From: CAXBNB01 sp965267535
GTDB lineage: Bacteria; Bacteroidota; Bacteroidia; Cytophagales; Cyclobacteriaceae
DNA length: 64,000 bases
Assembly: GCA_965267535.1 (NCBI GenBank)
Contig: OZ254082.1
Span: 3,100,001-3,164,000 of the forward strand
Direction of reading: 5' to 3'
The notes beneath the pieces were generated by a model. That model ran no database searches and was not told the origin of the DNA. It worked only from the letters and a program-made list of their open reading frames with translations. How positions within the stretch are numbered: position 1 is the stretch's first letter; every line of letters starts with the position of its first letter. This document shows, one piece after another, positions 24,378 to 33,716 of the stretch. A program made the translations under genes and the position numbers.

Positions 24378-25811
24378 ATGGATACCAATTTTAAGAAGCT
24401 CACCACAAAAGAAAAAGCGCTTACGCTTAACCTAAATGACAAAATATATGGTACGCTGGCAGAGATTGGTGCCGGCCAGGAGGTGGCTATGAATTTTTTT
24501 AAAGCCGGGGCTGCTTCCGGCACTATAGCCAAGACTATGTCGGCTTACGACATGACATTTTCTGATGCTATCTATGGAGAAAGTGAACGTTATGTCTGCC
24601 AGGACAAACTCTACAAAATGCTGGACAAGGAGTATAACCTCCTGTCGGAAAGACTCCATATTAGGGGCAAACGAACAAACTTTTTTGCTTTTGCCAATAC
24701 TGTAGAAGCGCTAAACTACCGCAAAACTAACAGTGGACATGGCTGGATAGGCCTCCGGTTTCAGCTACACCCAAACACCGAACCCAACGACTGCATTATA
24801 CACGTAGTACTAAAGGACAATGATGCGCTCTGGCAACAGGAAGTGCTGGGCAAAGTGGGCGTTAACCTGATTTATGGCTGCTACAACTACTCCGACCCGG
24901 AGGAATTGATAGAGTCGCTGGTCGACAACTTCAACAAAGACCGTATCGAAATCGATATGTTTCGGCTCAAAGGGCCGGATTTTCACCATGTAGACAATCG
25001 CCTGATGAGCTTACTGCTGGTAAAGCTTGGCCTGACTCAAGCCACCATGTTTGACGAACACGGCAAAGTACAGCAGCCCTCCGAAGCATTGTACAAAAAG
25101 AATATACTCGTACTCAGGGGGCGCTTCAGACCCGTAACATACGTAAGTGTGGATATGTTTCTGACTAGTTTGAAACATTTCAAAAAATATACGCAAGCGG
25201 AGAAAAAAGACATAGTAGTATTGGCCGAACTGACGCTAAACGACCTCTCCTCTGACGGAGAAATAGACGAAGCGGACTTTCTGGACAGGGTGGATTTGCT
25301 GTGCTCGCTGGGACAGACCGTACTGATATCCAACTACCCCGAGCACTATAAGCTCTCTACCTACCTCAACAAGTTTACCCGCAAATCGCAGGTAGCGTTT
25401 ATTCTCGGCATCAACAATCTGGCCAGGCTATTTGAAGAATCGTATTACGAGCAACTAAAGGGCGGAATCATGGAAGCCTTTGGTAAATTATTTTTGGAAA
25501 ATGTAAAGCTGCTCGTATACCCTAGCTTGTCAGAAGACGGCAAAAATATTCAGGTGTGTAAAAATTTCAAGCCGGCTGAAAATGTAAAATATCTTTTCGA
25601 ACACTTATACTCCAACAAGTGCATCGAGGATATCCCCAACGCCAACGTAGAACACCTCAACATCGTGTCTGACGATGTGCTGTCAATGATACGCAAAGGC
25701 GATACCGGTTGGGAAAAGTATGTGCCTTTTAAAGTAGCGGAAACCATCAAAAAACAATGCATGTTTGACTATCCCTGCAAAGTAAAGGAAGACCCAAAAC
25801 CCATTGATTGA
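24378..25811 (+). CDS. Conserved Bacteroidota protein of unknown function
   Basis: The 477-residue soluble protein begins KKLTTKEKALTLNLNDKIYGTLAEIGAGQEVAMNFF. I recognise this as a conserved Bacteroidota family that automatic annotation sometimes labels nicotinate-nucleotide adenylyltransferase or TonB-dependent receptor. Neither label fits what can be seen: there is no HxGH or ISSTxxR motif and no signal peptide or barrel. The protein has an early GAGxEVAxNFFxAGAASGTIAKT block, a long mixed alpha/beta middle and a short C-terminal Cys pair (CMFDYPC). It is a stand-alone gene with its own promoter-like box and a strong terminator hairpin after it. The function is unknown. Confidence 0.85.
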   Translation: MDTNFKKLTTKEKALTLNLNDKIYGTLAEIGAGQEVAMNFFKAGAASGTIAKTMSAYDMTFSDAIYGESERYVCQDKLYKMLDKEYNLLSERLHIRGKRTNFFAFANTVEALNYRKTNSGHGWIGLRFQLHPNTEPNDCIIHVVLKDNDALWQQEVLGKVGVNLIYGCYNYSDPEELIESLVDNFNKDRIEIDMFRLKGPDFHHVDNRLMSLLLVKLGLTQATMFDEHGKVQQPSEALYKKNILVLRGRFRPVTYVSVDMFLTSLKHFKKYTQAEKKDIVVLAELTLNDLSSDGEIDEADFLDRVDLLCSLGQTVLISNYPEHYKLSTYLNKFTRKSQVAFILGINNLARLFEESYYEQLKGGIMEAFGKLFLENVKLLVYPSLSEDGKNIQVCKNFKPAENVKYLFEHLYSNKCIEDIPNANVEHLNIVSDDVLSMIRKGDTGWEKYVPFKVAETIKKQCMFDYPCKVKEDPKPID

Positions 25812-25837
25812 TCCCAGAAAGGGAATCGCATACTGAA

Positions 25838-26038
25838 CCTGATACTTTCTTCGGTATACATAGAAAGTATCCTAGGATTCCACTTTTTAAATTAAACTCT
25901 CCAAAAGTTAAATTGATAAGATTTTCCGGCAGGAAATGATCCGTATTTCGTACTAAAAAGTATCGGAATGACAAACTTTTGGAGAGGTTTCCACAAACAG
26001 ACTTTCTTTAAAAGTGGACTCTCTAAGAAGGTATCAGG
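25838..26038. repeat. Palindromic MITE-like element, copy 1
   Basis: Outer inverted ends CCTGATACTTTCTT (25838) and AAGAAGGTATCAGG (26025) enclose a core from about 25872 to 26024. That core is the reverse-complement match of 40561-40711, with long shared words such as TTTTCCGGCAGGAAATGATCC. The 5' side also forms the hairpin GATACTTTCT / AGAAAGTATC (25841-25871), which probably terminates the 24378 gene. The element fills the gap between two convergent genes and reaches into the last codon of the next one. Confidence 0.7.
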
Positions 26039-27293
26039 TTTTTTGTTTCTTCTTTTTGGCAGCAGGAAACAGAATATTGTTGAGTATTAGCCTATAGCCA
26101 GGCGAGTTGGGATGCAGGTTAAGGTCTGTGGGTTCTTCGTTCACCAAATGCTGATAATCTTCGGGATCGTGCCCTCCATAAAACGTCCAGAACCCTTTGC
26201 CAAACACTCCATGAATGTAGCGTGCTTCTTCCAGTGATTTTGTTTCTCCCATCACCACTACATCCGGCTTTACCAGCCTGCTCTTAAACGAAGTGGTCTG
26301 CCCCATAAAGCCTTTGATCAGGTGTTCATGATTTTGCGTAAGCATGGTGGGTATAGGGTCCCATTTTGCCGAAAACTCAAACAGTGTAAAGAAATCATTT
26401 TGCTCCTGAATACCCCGCATAGCCGGAGGCGTATCTATATCAGAAAATTCGTAGATATACGGGTTGCGTTCGATCTGAAAATTTTGAAAAGCAAAAGTAC
26501 GGGAGTAGTCCAGTTTGGATTGCGCTTTAGGGTCGGCAGGATCTCCGTCAAACATGTGCTCGCATATATCGACCCCTTCGGCAGCAAGAGCAATATCATA
26601 GGTGTCGGTAGCCGAGCACATGGCAAACAAAAAGCCTCCGCTAGCCACATAAGACTGTATTTTTTTTACTATACCTAGTTTTAGGTGCGACACCTTGCTA
26701 AAGCCATGCTTTCGCGCTGACGCCTCGTACTCCTGCTGCTGTTGCTGATACCATGGAAAGTGCCTAAACGAACGGTAAAAACGCCCGTACTGACCTGTAA
26801 AATCCTCATGGTGCAAATGCAACCAGTCGTATTTAGGCAATTCGTCATACATCAGCTCATCGTCAAACACCACGTCGTAAGGAATCTCCGCATAAGTAAG
26901 TACCAGCGTCACTGCATCGTCCCACGGCTGCTTGCTCTTTGGACTGTATACGGCTATTTTAGGGTACTTTTCCAGCTTCATAGCATCCATATTTGACGAT
27001 GGACTTGCTATTTCAGCCAGAATCTGATTGGCTTCTGCATCGGATATTACCTGATAGCTCACTCCTCTTATAATCAGCTCATTTTCAAAATCCTGATAAT
27101 ATTTAAACATAAAACTGCCCCCGCGGTAATTGAGCAGCCAGTCTACTTCTACTTCTTTTTGCAATACCCAATAGGCTATACCGTATGCTTTCAGGTGATT
27201 GGACTGAGATTTATCCATGGGTATCAACAGGCTGGAGGCTTTTGCCTGTAATGCCACACATACTATTATCAATTGTACTACCCGCTTCATCAT
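26034..27293 (-). CDS. Secreted conserved protein (often mislabelled asparagine synthetase B)
   Basis: The 419-residue protein starts with a signal peptide (MMKRVVQLIIVCVALQAKA). It contains a segment ILLIPMDKSQSNHLKAYGIAYWVL-like near residues 22-44, then an alpha/beta region with IAVYSPKSKQPWDDAVTLVLTYAEIPYDVVFDDEL, WLHLHHEDFTGQYGRF, and GGFLFAMCSATDTYD, the last resembling the cysteine elbow of class I glutamine-amidotransferase-like folds. I recall this Bacteroidota family being labelled asparagine synthetase B, but the N-terminal Cys2 nucleophile and the ATP-PPase domain of AsnB are absent. A GATase1-like periplasmic domain is the better structural guess; function unknown. Confidence 0.75.
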   Translation of the reverse strand: MMKRVVQLIIVCVALQAKASSLLIPMDKSQSNHLKAYGIAYWVLQKEVEVDWLLNYRGGSFMFKYYQDFENELIIRGVSYQVISDAEANQILAEIASPSSNMDAMKLEKYPKIAVYSPKSKQPWDDAVTLVLTYAEIPYDVVFDDELMYDELPKYDWLHLHHEDFTGQYGRFYRSFRHFPWYQQQQQEYEASARKHGFSKVSHLKLGIVKKIQSYVASGGFLFAMCSATDTYDIALAAEGVDICEHMFDGDPADPKAQSKLDYSRTFAFQNFQIERNPYIYEFSDIDTPPAMRGIQEQNDFFTLFEFSAKWDPIPTMLTQNHEHLIKGFMGQTTSFKSRLVKPDVVVMGETKSLEEARYIHGVFGKGFWTFYGGHDPEDYQHLVNEEPTDLNLHPNSPGYRLILNNILFPAAKKKKQKT

Positions 27294-27500
27294 AATTCTG
27301 CCTGTTTTTCTGTTTGTACTCTCGAAATTAAACGTATTTATACAAAAACCGGTACGTTATTTAGTGAATTCAACCTATCTTCATCTTCACAATCAGTCAA
27401 TACGACAATAATGAAGCCGACAATTGAGAGTTTTGTAAAAAAACCACACCGACACACATCTATTATATGCATCGCTACGTAAGGTCATGCGAAACACTCT

Positions 27501-28739
27501 ATGAACTATACTGAAAACATACGGGAAGGGATAAAATCTATCCTGAGCAACAAGCTGCGTACTACCCTCACCGCGCTCATCATTGCCATTGGTATTACAG
27601 CTTTGGTTGGCATACTCACAGCCATCGATGGTATCAAGGCATCCATCAACAATAGTTTTTCCAACCTCGGGTCAAATACTTTTTACATTACAAACAAGCG
27701 AGCCGAAACCAGCAAACGACAGGGCGTTACCACCAAGCGTTATCCGGAAATCACCTACTCACAGGCGAAGCGCTTTGTAGATGAATACAAAGGCGATGGG
27801 TTACCCTCTATCAACACATCGATAACTGGTAGTGCTGAAGCCAAAAGAAACTCGAAAGTAACGAACCCAAACATCCGTGTAAACTGCGGTGACATTAACT
27901 TTTTAGCCGTAGAGGGCTACAATCTGGAAAGCGGCCGTAGCTTTTCTGCTTTTGAACAACAAAACGGAGCTAATGTCGCTATCATTGGTTATGAAACATA
28001 CAAGGCTCTTTATCTGGAAAACGAAAACCCCATCAATTCGTCGATTTCATTTCTGGGTAGTCGATTTAAAGTGATCGGCCTTCTGGAAGAGGAAGGCAGC
28101 TCGGGTGGTGGCTCCAGCGCAGACCGCAACATACTGGTACCTATGGAAACCGGGCGAAAACTGGCACAGGGCAGGTCGCTACGCTACCAAATAGGAATAG
28201 CCGTAAATGACCCCACGGCTATAGATATAGCTATGGGTGAAGCCACCGGTCTTATGAAAGCAGTGAGAAAAGATGCCCCGGGATCGGAAGATTCTTTTGA
28301 CATAAAGAAAAGACAGTCGCTCGCTGAAAAGCTAGAGGAAATTACTGTTTACCTCCGTATTGGAGGCTTCACTATAGGGTTTATCACGCTGCTGGGTGCA
28401 TCCATAGGGCTTATGAACATTATGCTGGTATCTGTGACTGAGCGAACCCGCGAAATAGGTGTACGAAAAGCATTGGGTGCCACTCCTCAAAAAATCCGCC
28501 AACAGTTTCTGATCGAAGCTATCGTTATCACACAGGTGGGGGGCATTGCGGGTATTTTTATGGGGATACTCATCGGCAACATCATATCCACAGTACTCAA
28601 CCCCGGCACCTACGTCATCCCCTGGGTGTGGATCGTTTTTGGTTTTGTTGTGGGTGTTGTAGTAGGTCTGCTGTCGGGGTATCTACCTGCCCACAAAGCT
28701 TCTAAACTTGATCCTATCGAGTCTCTACGGTTTGAATGA
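27501..28739 (+). CDS. ABC transporter permease (MacB/FtsX family)
   Basis: The 412-residue protein has the MacB plan: a first membrane helix after NIREGIKSILSNKLRTTLTALIIAIGITALVGI, a large periplasmic domain (about 45-275) and three C-terminal membrane helices containing the FtsX signature GLMNIMLVSVTERTREIGVRKALGAT. MacB-like proteins use ATP to drive lipoproteins, peptides or drugs through TolC rather than transporting across the inner membrane. Its ATPase is not fused and not adjacent. It could work with the TolC/HlyD pair at 19.6-22.4 kb, but this is only inference. It diverges from the secreted protein at 26034. Confidence 0.9.
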   Translation: MNYTENIREGIKSILSNKLRTTLTALIIAIGITALVGILTAIDGIKASINNSFSNLGSNTFYITNKRAETSKRQGVTTKRYPEITYSQAKRFVDEYKGDGLPSINTSITGSAEAKRNSKVTNPNIRVNCGDINFLAVEGYNLESGRSFSAFEQQNGANVAIIGYETYKALYLENENPINSSISFLGSRFKVIGLLEEEGSSGGGSSADRNILVPMETGRKLAQGRSLRYQIGIAVNDPTAIDIAMGEATGLMKAVRKDAPGSEDSFDIKKRQSLAEKLEEITVYLRIGGFTIGFITLLGASIGLMNIMLVSVTERTREIGVRKALGATPQKIRQQFLIEAIVITQVGGIAGIFMGILIGNIISTVLNPGTYVIPWVWIVFGFVVGVVVGLLSGYLPAHKASKLDPIESLRFE

Positions 28740-28778
28740 TCAATTTTATTTGCGATATTTAGCACTTCATTTATAGAA

Positions 28779-28786
28779 TATATTTG
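28779..28786 (+). promoter_or_regulatory. Bacteroidota-type -7 box
   Basis: TATATTTG fits TAnnTTTG and lies 31 bp before the ATG at 28818. A TTTG at 28750 is a possible upstream element, although the spacing is longer than usual. Confidence 0.4.
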
Positions 28787-28817
28787 TTGTATTGCTACTA
28801 AAAAGTCCTTGTTTTAC

Positions 28818-29591
28818 ATGAAAAAATTATGGCTCATTTTCATCATGTGGGGCTTTGGCGAAGTGCTGGCCCAGGAAACGGTGCTCACCGGTGTGTATCA
28901 GGGCAATAGTCTGTACATAAAAAACCCGTACGATGCAGCATCCGACAGCTTCTGTATAGAGTCAATCAGCATCAACAAAAAAAACATACAAACAGACTTC
29001 AAACTGTCTGCCATCAAACTCAATTTCAAAGATGTAGGGTTGTTTACACCTGTGGTGGTGAAAATAAAACACAAAGAAAACTGCAAGCCCCGCTTTATCA
29101 ATCCCGAAGCAATTCGTTTTCACAGTTCTTTTAAATTCGATTCTTTGGCCATTACAGATTCGCTGATCCAATGGCACACCAAAGGAGACAGTAGAGAAGG
29201 CAATTATATACTCGAAAAACTGCAGGGCGACTACTGGCAGGAAATCACAACCATTCAGGCCAAAGGTGATTTTGAAGGGGCCAATTACATTTATTTTCCG
29301 GACTACACCGAAGGAGGAAACAAGTTTAGAATAAAATATACCCTGCCCGACGGCCGCTATCTTTACTCCAGCGAAATGGAGGTTTTTTTCTACAAAGAAC
29401 CCATCACTTTTACGCCCAAATCTGTAACAGACAAAATCACCCTGTCGCGGCATTCTGAATTTCAGATCATGAATGCTGAAGGAGAGGTCATTTTGAGTGG
29501 AGCTGGTCGGGTAATCCCTCTGCGGCGATTAAAAAAAGGAGACTATACCATTTATCTGGATGGATATACCGACAATTTCATAAAGAAATAA
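28818..29591 (+). CDS. Secreted protein with partial type IX-like C-terminal domain
   Basis: The ATG at 28818 begins MKKLWLIFIMWGFGEVLAQ, a clean signal peptide; a TTG three codons earlier is less likely. The mature 240-residue protein is beta-rich, with a fibronectin-like middle (SLIQWHTKGDSREGNYILEKL, as in repeat domains before Por tails). Its end (FQIMNAEGEVILSGAGRVIPLRRLKKGDYTIYLDG) resembles the last strands of type A T9SS sorting domains, though the YPNP opening motif is missing. It is probably exported and perhaps surface-exposed; no enzymatic motif is visible. It stands alone. Confidence 0.7.
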   Translation: MKKLWLIFIMWGFGEVLAQETVLTGVYQGNSLYIKNPYDAASDSFCIESISINKKNIQTDFKLSAIKLNFKDVGLFTPVVVKIKHKENCKPRFINPEAIRFHSSFKFDSLAITDSLIQWHTKGDSREGNYILEKLQGDYWQEITTIQAKGDFEGANYIYFPDYTEGGNKFRIKYTLPDGRYLYSSEMEVFFYKEPITFTPKSVTDKITLSRHSEFQIMNAEGEVILSGAGRVIPLRRLKKGDYTIYLDGYTDNFIKK

Positions 29592-29710
29592 ACGGCCTCT
29601 GCTCTCGTTTTTCTCTGCTTTGCTTAGACCCTGCGGAGAAACACTTTCAGTTGTACGTTAAAACCAACCAACGTGAGCAATTTCTAGAAAGTCCGTCAAG
29701 AGTAAACTAC

Positions 29711-31102
29711 TTAATGGATAAGTGAAATCCCGAAAAAGTGACTTAATACAACCAGCACAAACAGCACAGCCAATACCAGCGGACAGAAGTAACTAATGGT
29801 GAAATTCAAAAACTTTTGAACAAAAGAGCCTTCAAACTTCTCATTGCCCTCGGAGAGCTCTTCTGCCAACCCTTGGGTTTTCCATACATGGCCGGCAAAA
29901 AACACAATAAGGCACCCGCCTAGCAAAAGCATGATGTCGGCCAGATGGCCAAAGAATGTCATAAAGTCTGTAGGGTTTTCTGCTCCTATATAGGTGATAA
30001 ACTGGCTAAAGAATGCGCTGTACCCATTGCCCAGCAAAGATGGTATACCGGCCACAAAAATGATCAAAGCCGTGACCAGCACCGAACGGTTTCTGTTGAG
30101 CCCGTACTCATCCACTGCATAAGACACGGGCACTTCCAGTAATGATACTGTAGACGTAAGTGCTGCAAAGGACAAGAGCAAAAAGAAAAACGACCCTACG
30201 CATATTCCCAAAACCGGCCCCAGCGATTGAAAAACCTTGGGTAGCGTAACAAAAATAAGACCGGCTCCCCCCTGAATGTCGGTCATATCTCCCCCATTGT
30301 TGTAAGCGACCAGGGGAAACATCAGCAGCCCGGCAATCAATGCAATACCGACATCAAAAATGGTGATATATGCTGCCGAAGACACTATATTTTCTTTTTT
30401 GGAAAGGTAGCTCCCGTAGGTAATCAGTGCCCCCATGCCTAGCGACAGTGAGAAAAACGCCTGCCTGAGCGCTCCGCCTATTACACTTAAGTTAAGTTCA
30501 GAAAAGTCTGGCACCAAATAGTACTTTACTCCGACCATAGCGTGAGGTAGGGTAAATGAGTAACACACCAGTGCCAAAATCATAATAATTAAGGTAGGCA
30601 TCAAAATTTTAGCTGCTCGCTCGATACCACCAGCGACCCCTTTTGACACGATGTAAGCCGTAAGAAACATAAATATAATAGCGTAAATACCCACTTTATA
30701 GACATCCGACACATAGCCTCCGAAATTATCGCCAATAGCGAAATTGCCCTGAATCATTTCCAGAAAATATCCGAAAGCCCAACCGGCTACCACATTGTAA
30801 AAGGATAAAATTACCACACCGGCCAAAATTCCGATTATGCCTATAAACTTCCATTTGTTATACCCCAGAGCTGTAAATGCTCCAACGGCATTTTTGGTGG
30901 TTTTTCTTCCAATAGCCACCTCTGTAACCATCACCGGAAAACAGAGGATAAAACAAAACACCAGATAAAGCACTACAAACGCAGCTCCACCTCCGGCTTC
31001 TACTTCAAAAGGAAATTTCCAGATATTACCCAACCCTACTGCTGATCCGGCTGCTGCCAGTATAAAGCCTAACTTGCTGCTAAATGCCCCTCTTGATGCC
31101 AT
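29711..31102 (-). CDS. Sodium-dependent neurotransmitter-type transporter (NSS family)
   Basis: The 463-residue protein has about 12 membrane helices and the NSS/LeuT opening signature FILAAAGSAVGLGNIWKFPF in TM1 (about 10-29), where sodium and substrate bind, with TM6 (FSLSLGMGALITYGSYL) as the second unwound helix. Bacterial relatives (LeuT, TnaT, MhsT) take up amino acids with Na+. The substrate cannot be assigned. It is monocistronic; the upstream gap of 144 bp holds a terminator hairpin for the sigma-factor operon. Confidence 0.93.
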   Translation of the reverse strand: MASRGAFSSKLGFILAAAGSAVGLGNIWKFPFEVEAGGGAAFVVLYLVFCFILCFPVMVTEVAIGRKTTKNAVGAFTALGYNKWKFIGIIGILAGVVILSFYNVVAGWAFGYFLEMIQGNFAIGDNFGGYVSDVYKVGIYAIIFMFLTAYIVSKGVAGGIERAAKILMPTLIIMILALVCYSFTLPHAMVGVKYYLVPDFSELNLSVIGGALRQAFFSLSLGMGALITYGSYLSKKENIVSSAAYITIFDVGIALIAGLLMFPLVAYNNGGDMTDIQGGAGLIFVTLPKVFQSLGPVLGICVGSFFFLLLSFAALTSTVSLLEVPVSYAVDEYGLNRNRSVLVTALIIFVAGIPSLLGNGYSAFFSQFITYIGAENPTDFMTFFGHLADIMLLLGGCLIVFFAGHVWKTQGLAEELSEGNEKFEGSFVQKFLNFTISYFCPLVLAVLFVLVVLSHFFGISLIH

Positions 31103-31189
31103 ATAATGTGTGTTTTAATTTTGAGGGCTTAAATATATAGGAGGATAGTACAATAGACAATATTAGGTTCATAAATATACTGCCAATGC

Positions 31190-31220
31190 AAAAGCCACCT
31201 CATAAGATGGGGTGGCTTTT
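31190..31220 (-). terminator. Terminator of the sigma/anti-sigma operon
   Basis: AAAAGCCACC and GGTGGCTTTT form a perfect 10-bp stem with an 11-base loop, 27 bp beyond the stop of the beta-helix protein gene. On the minus strand the stem ends in a CTTTT run. Confidence 0.75.
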
Positions 31221-31246
31221 ATTATGAATTAGCTGACTCTGCAACA

Positions 31247-32308
31247 TTAATCGGCCAGGTGAAACTTTACATCACCATAACTCGACCGTACCTTAATCTT
31301 ACCACCTGCGCCTTTTCCAAGTTTTCCTTCATACTCCTTTTTAAAATCACGGGATTCTTTTCTGGAAAAATAAACATCCAATCCCTTCTGGTTAAAATCA
31401 CAAAACTTCATTTGGAAATCAAAACTGGCGTTTACTCCTTTTTCGAACCCAACCTTGAAGGCACCAAACTCCCCATCCAAATCAATAACTCCAAACTTAT
31501 TTGAAACCTGTTTTACGTTAAAATCACCACAATAGGCCGTTTTCAACACCATGCCTTGTACTATTTTTTCAACATGAAATTCTGAGTATTCCAGCTTTCC
31601 ATTGATAGTATTTAGTTCTCCTACACGCAATTCACCATACTTCACCTCTGCACTCAGGTCTCCTGCTTTATCTACTCTCAATTCTGAAAAGCCCTGATCC
31701 AACTTTACATTGCCAAGTACTTCCATTGCCAGCTCCGAGTACTTCACTTCCAGCTCTCCCAGAGTGACCTCCTGTATTTGCGCTTCGCTAAAAGACACCT
31801 TCACCTCACTATCTCCGCTCAGCCTCTCTGCTTTTAAGTGACCATAGCTCACATCCAACTTGAGTTTGCCTCTAAAGTCTGCCAGATAGGTTTCTCCAAA
31901 ACTATTCGTCAGAATCAAAGGGTTGGATACTGGCATATTCACCAGGTAATTGATCTCAAATTGTTCCGATTTCTTATTGTTCATTTTGCCCTTCAGCTGA
32001 GTTTCAAACTTGATGATGGAACCGCCCGAAACTATGTCGACCTCAATCTGATCTAATATTTCCCTTATCCGATCTTCATTATTACCCCGGGCTATTATAT
32101 CTATTTTCACCTCTATGGTAGCTTTGTCCCAGGTATTTACATGTACTCTTCCAAACTTATTTATGATTTGAAGTATATGCGTTGGCGAAACAGCGTAACT
32201 CTTTTCTATCACCTTCTTTTTTTCTATACTTTTCTGCCTGGCCAAAATCTCATTGACCCCAAGCACCAAACTCATGCACAATGCCATTTTACATAGTAAT
32301 GCTTTCAT
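31247..32308 (-). CDS. Secreted beta-helix/adhesin-like protein (DUF4097-like)
   Basis: The 353-residue protein has a signal peptide (ending LARQ near 25) and then short repeating beta units (for example VSYGHLKAERLSGDSEVKVSFSEAQIQEVTLGELEVKYSE), which predict a right-handed beta-helix like the DUF4097/DUF2807 putative adhesins of Bacteroidota. Many repeats carry GxxxxxxxYGEL/FSEL turns. Its start overlaps the end of the anti-sigma gene by 20 bp, so it is the third gene of that operon. In relatives, such genes are the usual cargo of ECF-sigma operons; the role is unknown but an envelope-stress sensor or adhesin is commonly assumed. Confidence 0.75.
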   Translation of the reverse strand: MKALLCKMALCMSLVLGVNEILARQKSIEKKKVIEKSYAVSPTHILQIINKFGRVHVNTWDKATIEVKIDIIARGNNEDRIREILDQIEVDIVSGGSIIKFETQLKGKMNNKKSEQFEINYLVNMPVSNPLILTNSFGETYLADFRGKLKLDVSYGHLKAERLSGDSEVKVSFSEAQIQEVTLGELEVKYSELAMEVLGNVKLDQGFSELRVDKAGDLSAEVKYGELRVGELNTINGKLEYSEFHVEKIVQGMVLKTAYCGDFNVKQVSNKFGVIDLDGEFGAFKVGFEKGVNASFDFQMKFCDFNQKGLDVYFSRKESRDFKKEYEGKLGKGAGGKIKVRSSYGDVKFHLAD

Positions 32309-32816
32309 CTGTCTCTTTCGTTTTAATGTTTTCCAATATTTTTAGCTGTTTGTTCAGTATCTCCACACGCAATTGCAGGTTGCGAATCATCGCATGAATT
32401 AACCTTTCGTCTCCCTGATTTACATCCAGTGTATTCCTTAGCTCCTCATATAGCGCATCCAGCCTGTCCAGCTCTTCAAGTAATTCTTCATTGGCCAGCG
32501 GATGATTTGCCAGTGCCTTTCTTCTCTCTGCTATCAGGCGGGTATAATATGATTCCACTTCGGCCAATTCAGTACTAACCGTTGCTTGCTCTGTAGCCAG
32601 CTGTTTGTTAGTCAACGGGTAATTATCGAGTACCAGCAGAGCAATTGTACTTAGCAGAAAAAAAGCAGCCGCAACTTTCCACCAAAAAGTGCCATCTGCA
32701 GTCGGTTTACTCCGGTCGAGCTCATTGGCTATGCCTTGCCAAAGTTGATCTGTAGGCTCCAGCGAATCAAATTCGCTTTTATGGGTGCGTACGTATTTTT
32801 CTAAATCATCTTTCAT
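32289..32816 (-). CDS. Putative anti-sigma factor (single membrane helix)
   Basis: The 175-residue protein has a cytoplasmic N-terminal part (about 1-40, EFDSLEPTDQLWQGIANEL), one membrane helix (WKVAAAFFLLSTIALLVL, about 46-63) and a periplasmic coiled-coil-like tail rich in Glu, Leu and Arg. No zinc ZAS motif (HxxxCxxC) is visible, so it is an unconventional anti-sigma protein by position. It overlaps the upstream sigma gene by 11 bp and the downstream adhesin gene by 20 bp, which suggests tight translational coupling. Confidence 0.7.
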   Translation of the reverse strand: MKDDLEKYVRTHKSEFDSLEPTDQLWQGIANELDRSKPTADGTFWWKVAAAFFLLSTIALLVLDNYPLTNKQLATEQATVSTELAEVESYYTRLIAERRKALANHPLANEELLEELDRLDALYEELRNTLDVNQGDERLIHAMIRNLQLRVEILNKQLKILENIKTKETDESITM

Positions 32817-33357
32817 AACGGTATCTTTCTTTCAAAATCACCTGAAGCTTCCTCCTCGCTCTGTTATACTGCGATTTGGATGTGTTTTCTGATATTTTCA
32901 ATATTTCTCCTATCTCCTTGTGGTCGTACCCTTCCAAAAGGTATAAGCTTAGCACAGTTCTGAAGCCATCAGGCAATTTGCTTATGGCCTCTCTGATCTG
33001 CCCTACCTCCAGAGTTTCCACCTCTCCCGCTTCATCTTCAGCCCACTCCTCCTGACCATTCATTTCCTGAAAATCAACCTTGCGCCTGTGCAACACACTA
33101 ATCGATTTGTTAACTACAATTTTCTTCAGCCAGGCACCAAATGTAGCATCTCCCCTATACCGCTTCATTTGCTGAAAAGCCGACACAAACGATTCCTGCA
33201 GCACATCTTCTGCCTCAGCCACATCATTGACAATTCGGGCACTTACATTGAGCATATTTTTAGCATACAACCGATACAACTCATACTGAGCCTGACGATC
33301 GTCGGATCGGGCACGATTGACTAAGTCGCTATGCAAATCTGTATGTGTGGCTTTCAA
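32806..33357 (-). CDS. ECF-type RNA polymerase sigma factor
   Basis: The 183-residue protein has region 2 (ARIVNDVAEAEDVLQESFVSAFQQM, with the core-binding DVxQE block, and FGAWLKKIVVNKSI) and region 4 (LPDGFRTVLSLYLLEGYDHKEIGEIL, KISENTSKSQYNRARRKL) of group 4 sigma factors, separated by an acidic linker. No additional C-terminal domain is present. It is the first gene of a three-gene operon with a membrane anti-sigma candidate and a beta-helix protein. A CAACC ... GGTTG palindrome at 33392-33406 lies 35 bp upstream and could be an autoregulatory site. Confidence 0.92.
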   Translation of the reverse strand: MKATHTDLHSDLVNRARSDDRQAQYELYRLYAKNMLNVSARIVNDVAEAEDVLQESFVSAFQQMKRYRGDATFGAWLKKIVVNKSISVLHRRKVDFQEMNGQEEWAEDEAGEVETLEVGQIREAISKLPDGFRTVLSLYLLEGYDHKEIGEILKISENTSKSQYNRARRKLQVILKERYRYER

Positions 33358-33716
33358 GGGTTACGCTTCTTTCGGTTCAAAGACAAGGGTACAACCTGAG
33401 GGGTTGCATATCTACCCAATAAATTTACATTTTCTCTTTATGGGATCAGAGCAAACACTTTGAAAAGACTGGTGCTATGCTTTTTAGACATGAACATGGC
33501 AAGGAAATGGCCTCTATAATTTCACTCCAAAAAAGCTCGCACCTACCCTATAAATAAAATGAAAAACAATGCACTTAACCGCACTATCCTTCAACACAGC
33601 CATCCCCTAAGAATAGCACCATACAAAAAATAACAGCACTATTCCGCCAGTTTTTGTAGAGCAGATATATAATTTTTGTTATCTTCAACACCATTAATCC
33701 TATTAATAAAAAAATC
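33358..33716. other. Divergent intergenic region
   Basis: 359 bp between the sigma gene (minus) and the FMN protein gene (plus). It holds the CAACC-TGAGG-GGTTG palindrome (33392-33406) near the sigma gene and an AT-rich segment with TATAATTTTTG near the plus-strand gene. No ORF or RNA gene is supported. Confidence 0.55.
33392..33406 (-). promoter_or_regulatory. Palindrome upstream of ECF sigma gene
   Basis: CAACC and GGTTG flank a five-base centre, 35 bp before the sigma start codon. Position and symmetry fit an operator or part of an autoregulated ECF promoter. A similar AACAAC-TCAGGG-GTTGTT palindrome occurs at about 4610-4627 upstream of the glutamine-synthetase homologue. Confidence 0.35.

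Noticed and set aside
26034..27293. Asparagine synthetase B
   Set aside because: The family often carries this name, but there is a signal peptide, no Cys2 nucleophile and no ATP-pyrophosphatase domain.
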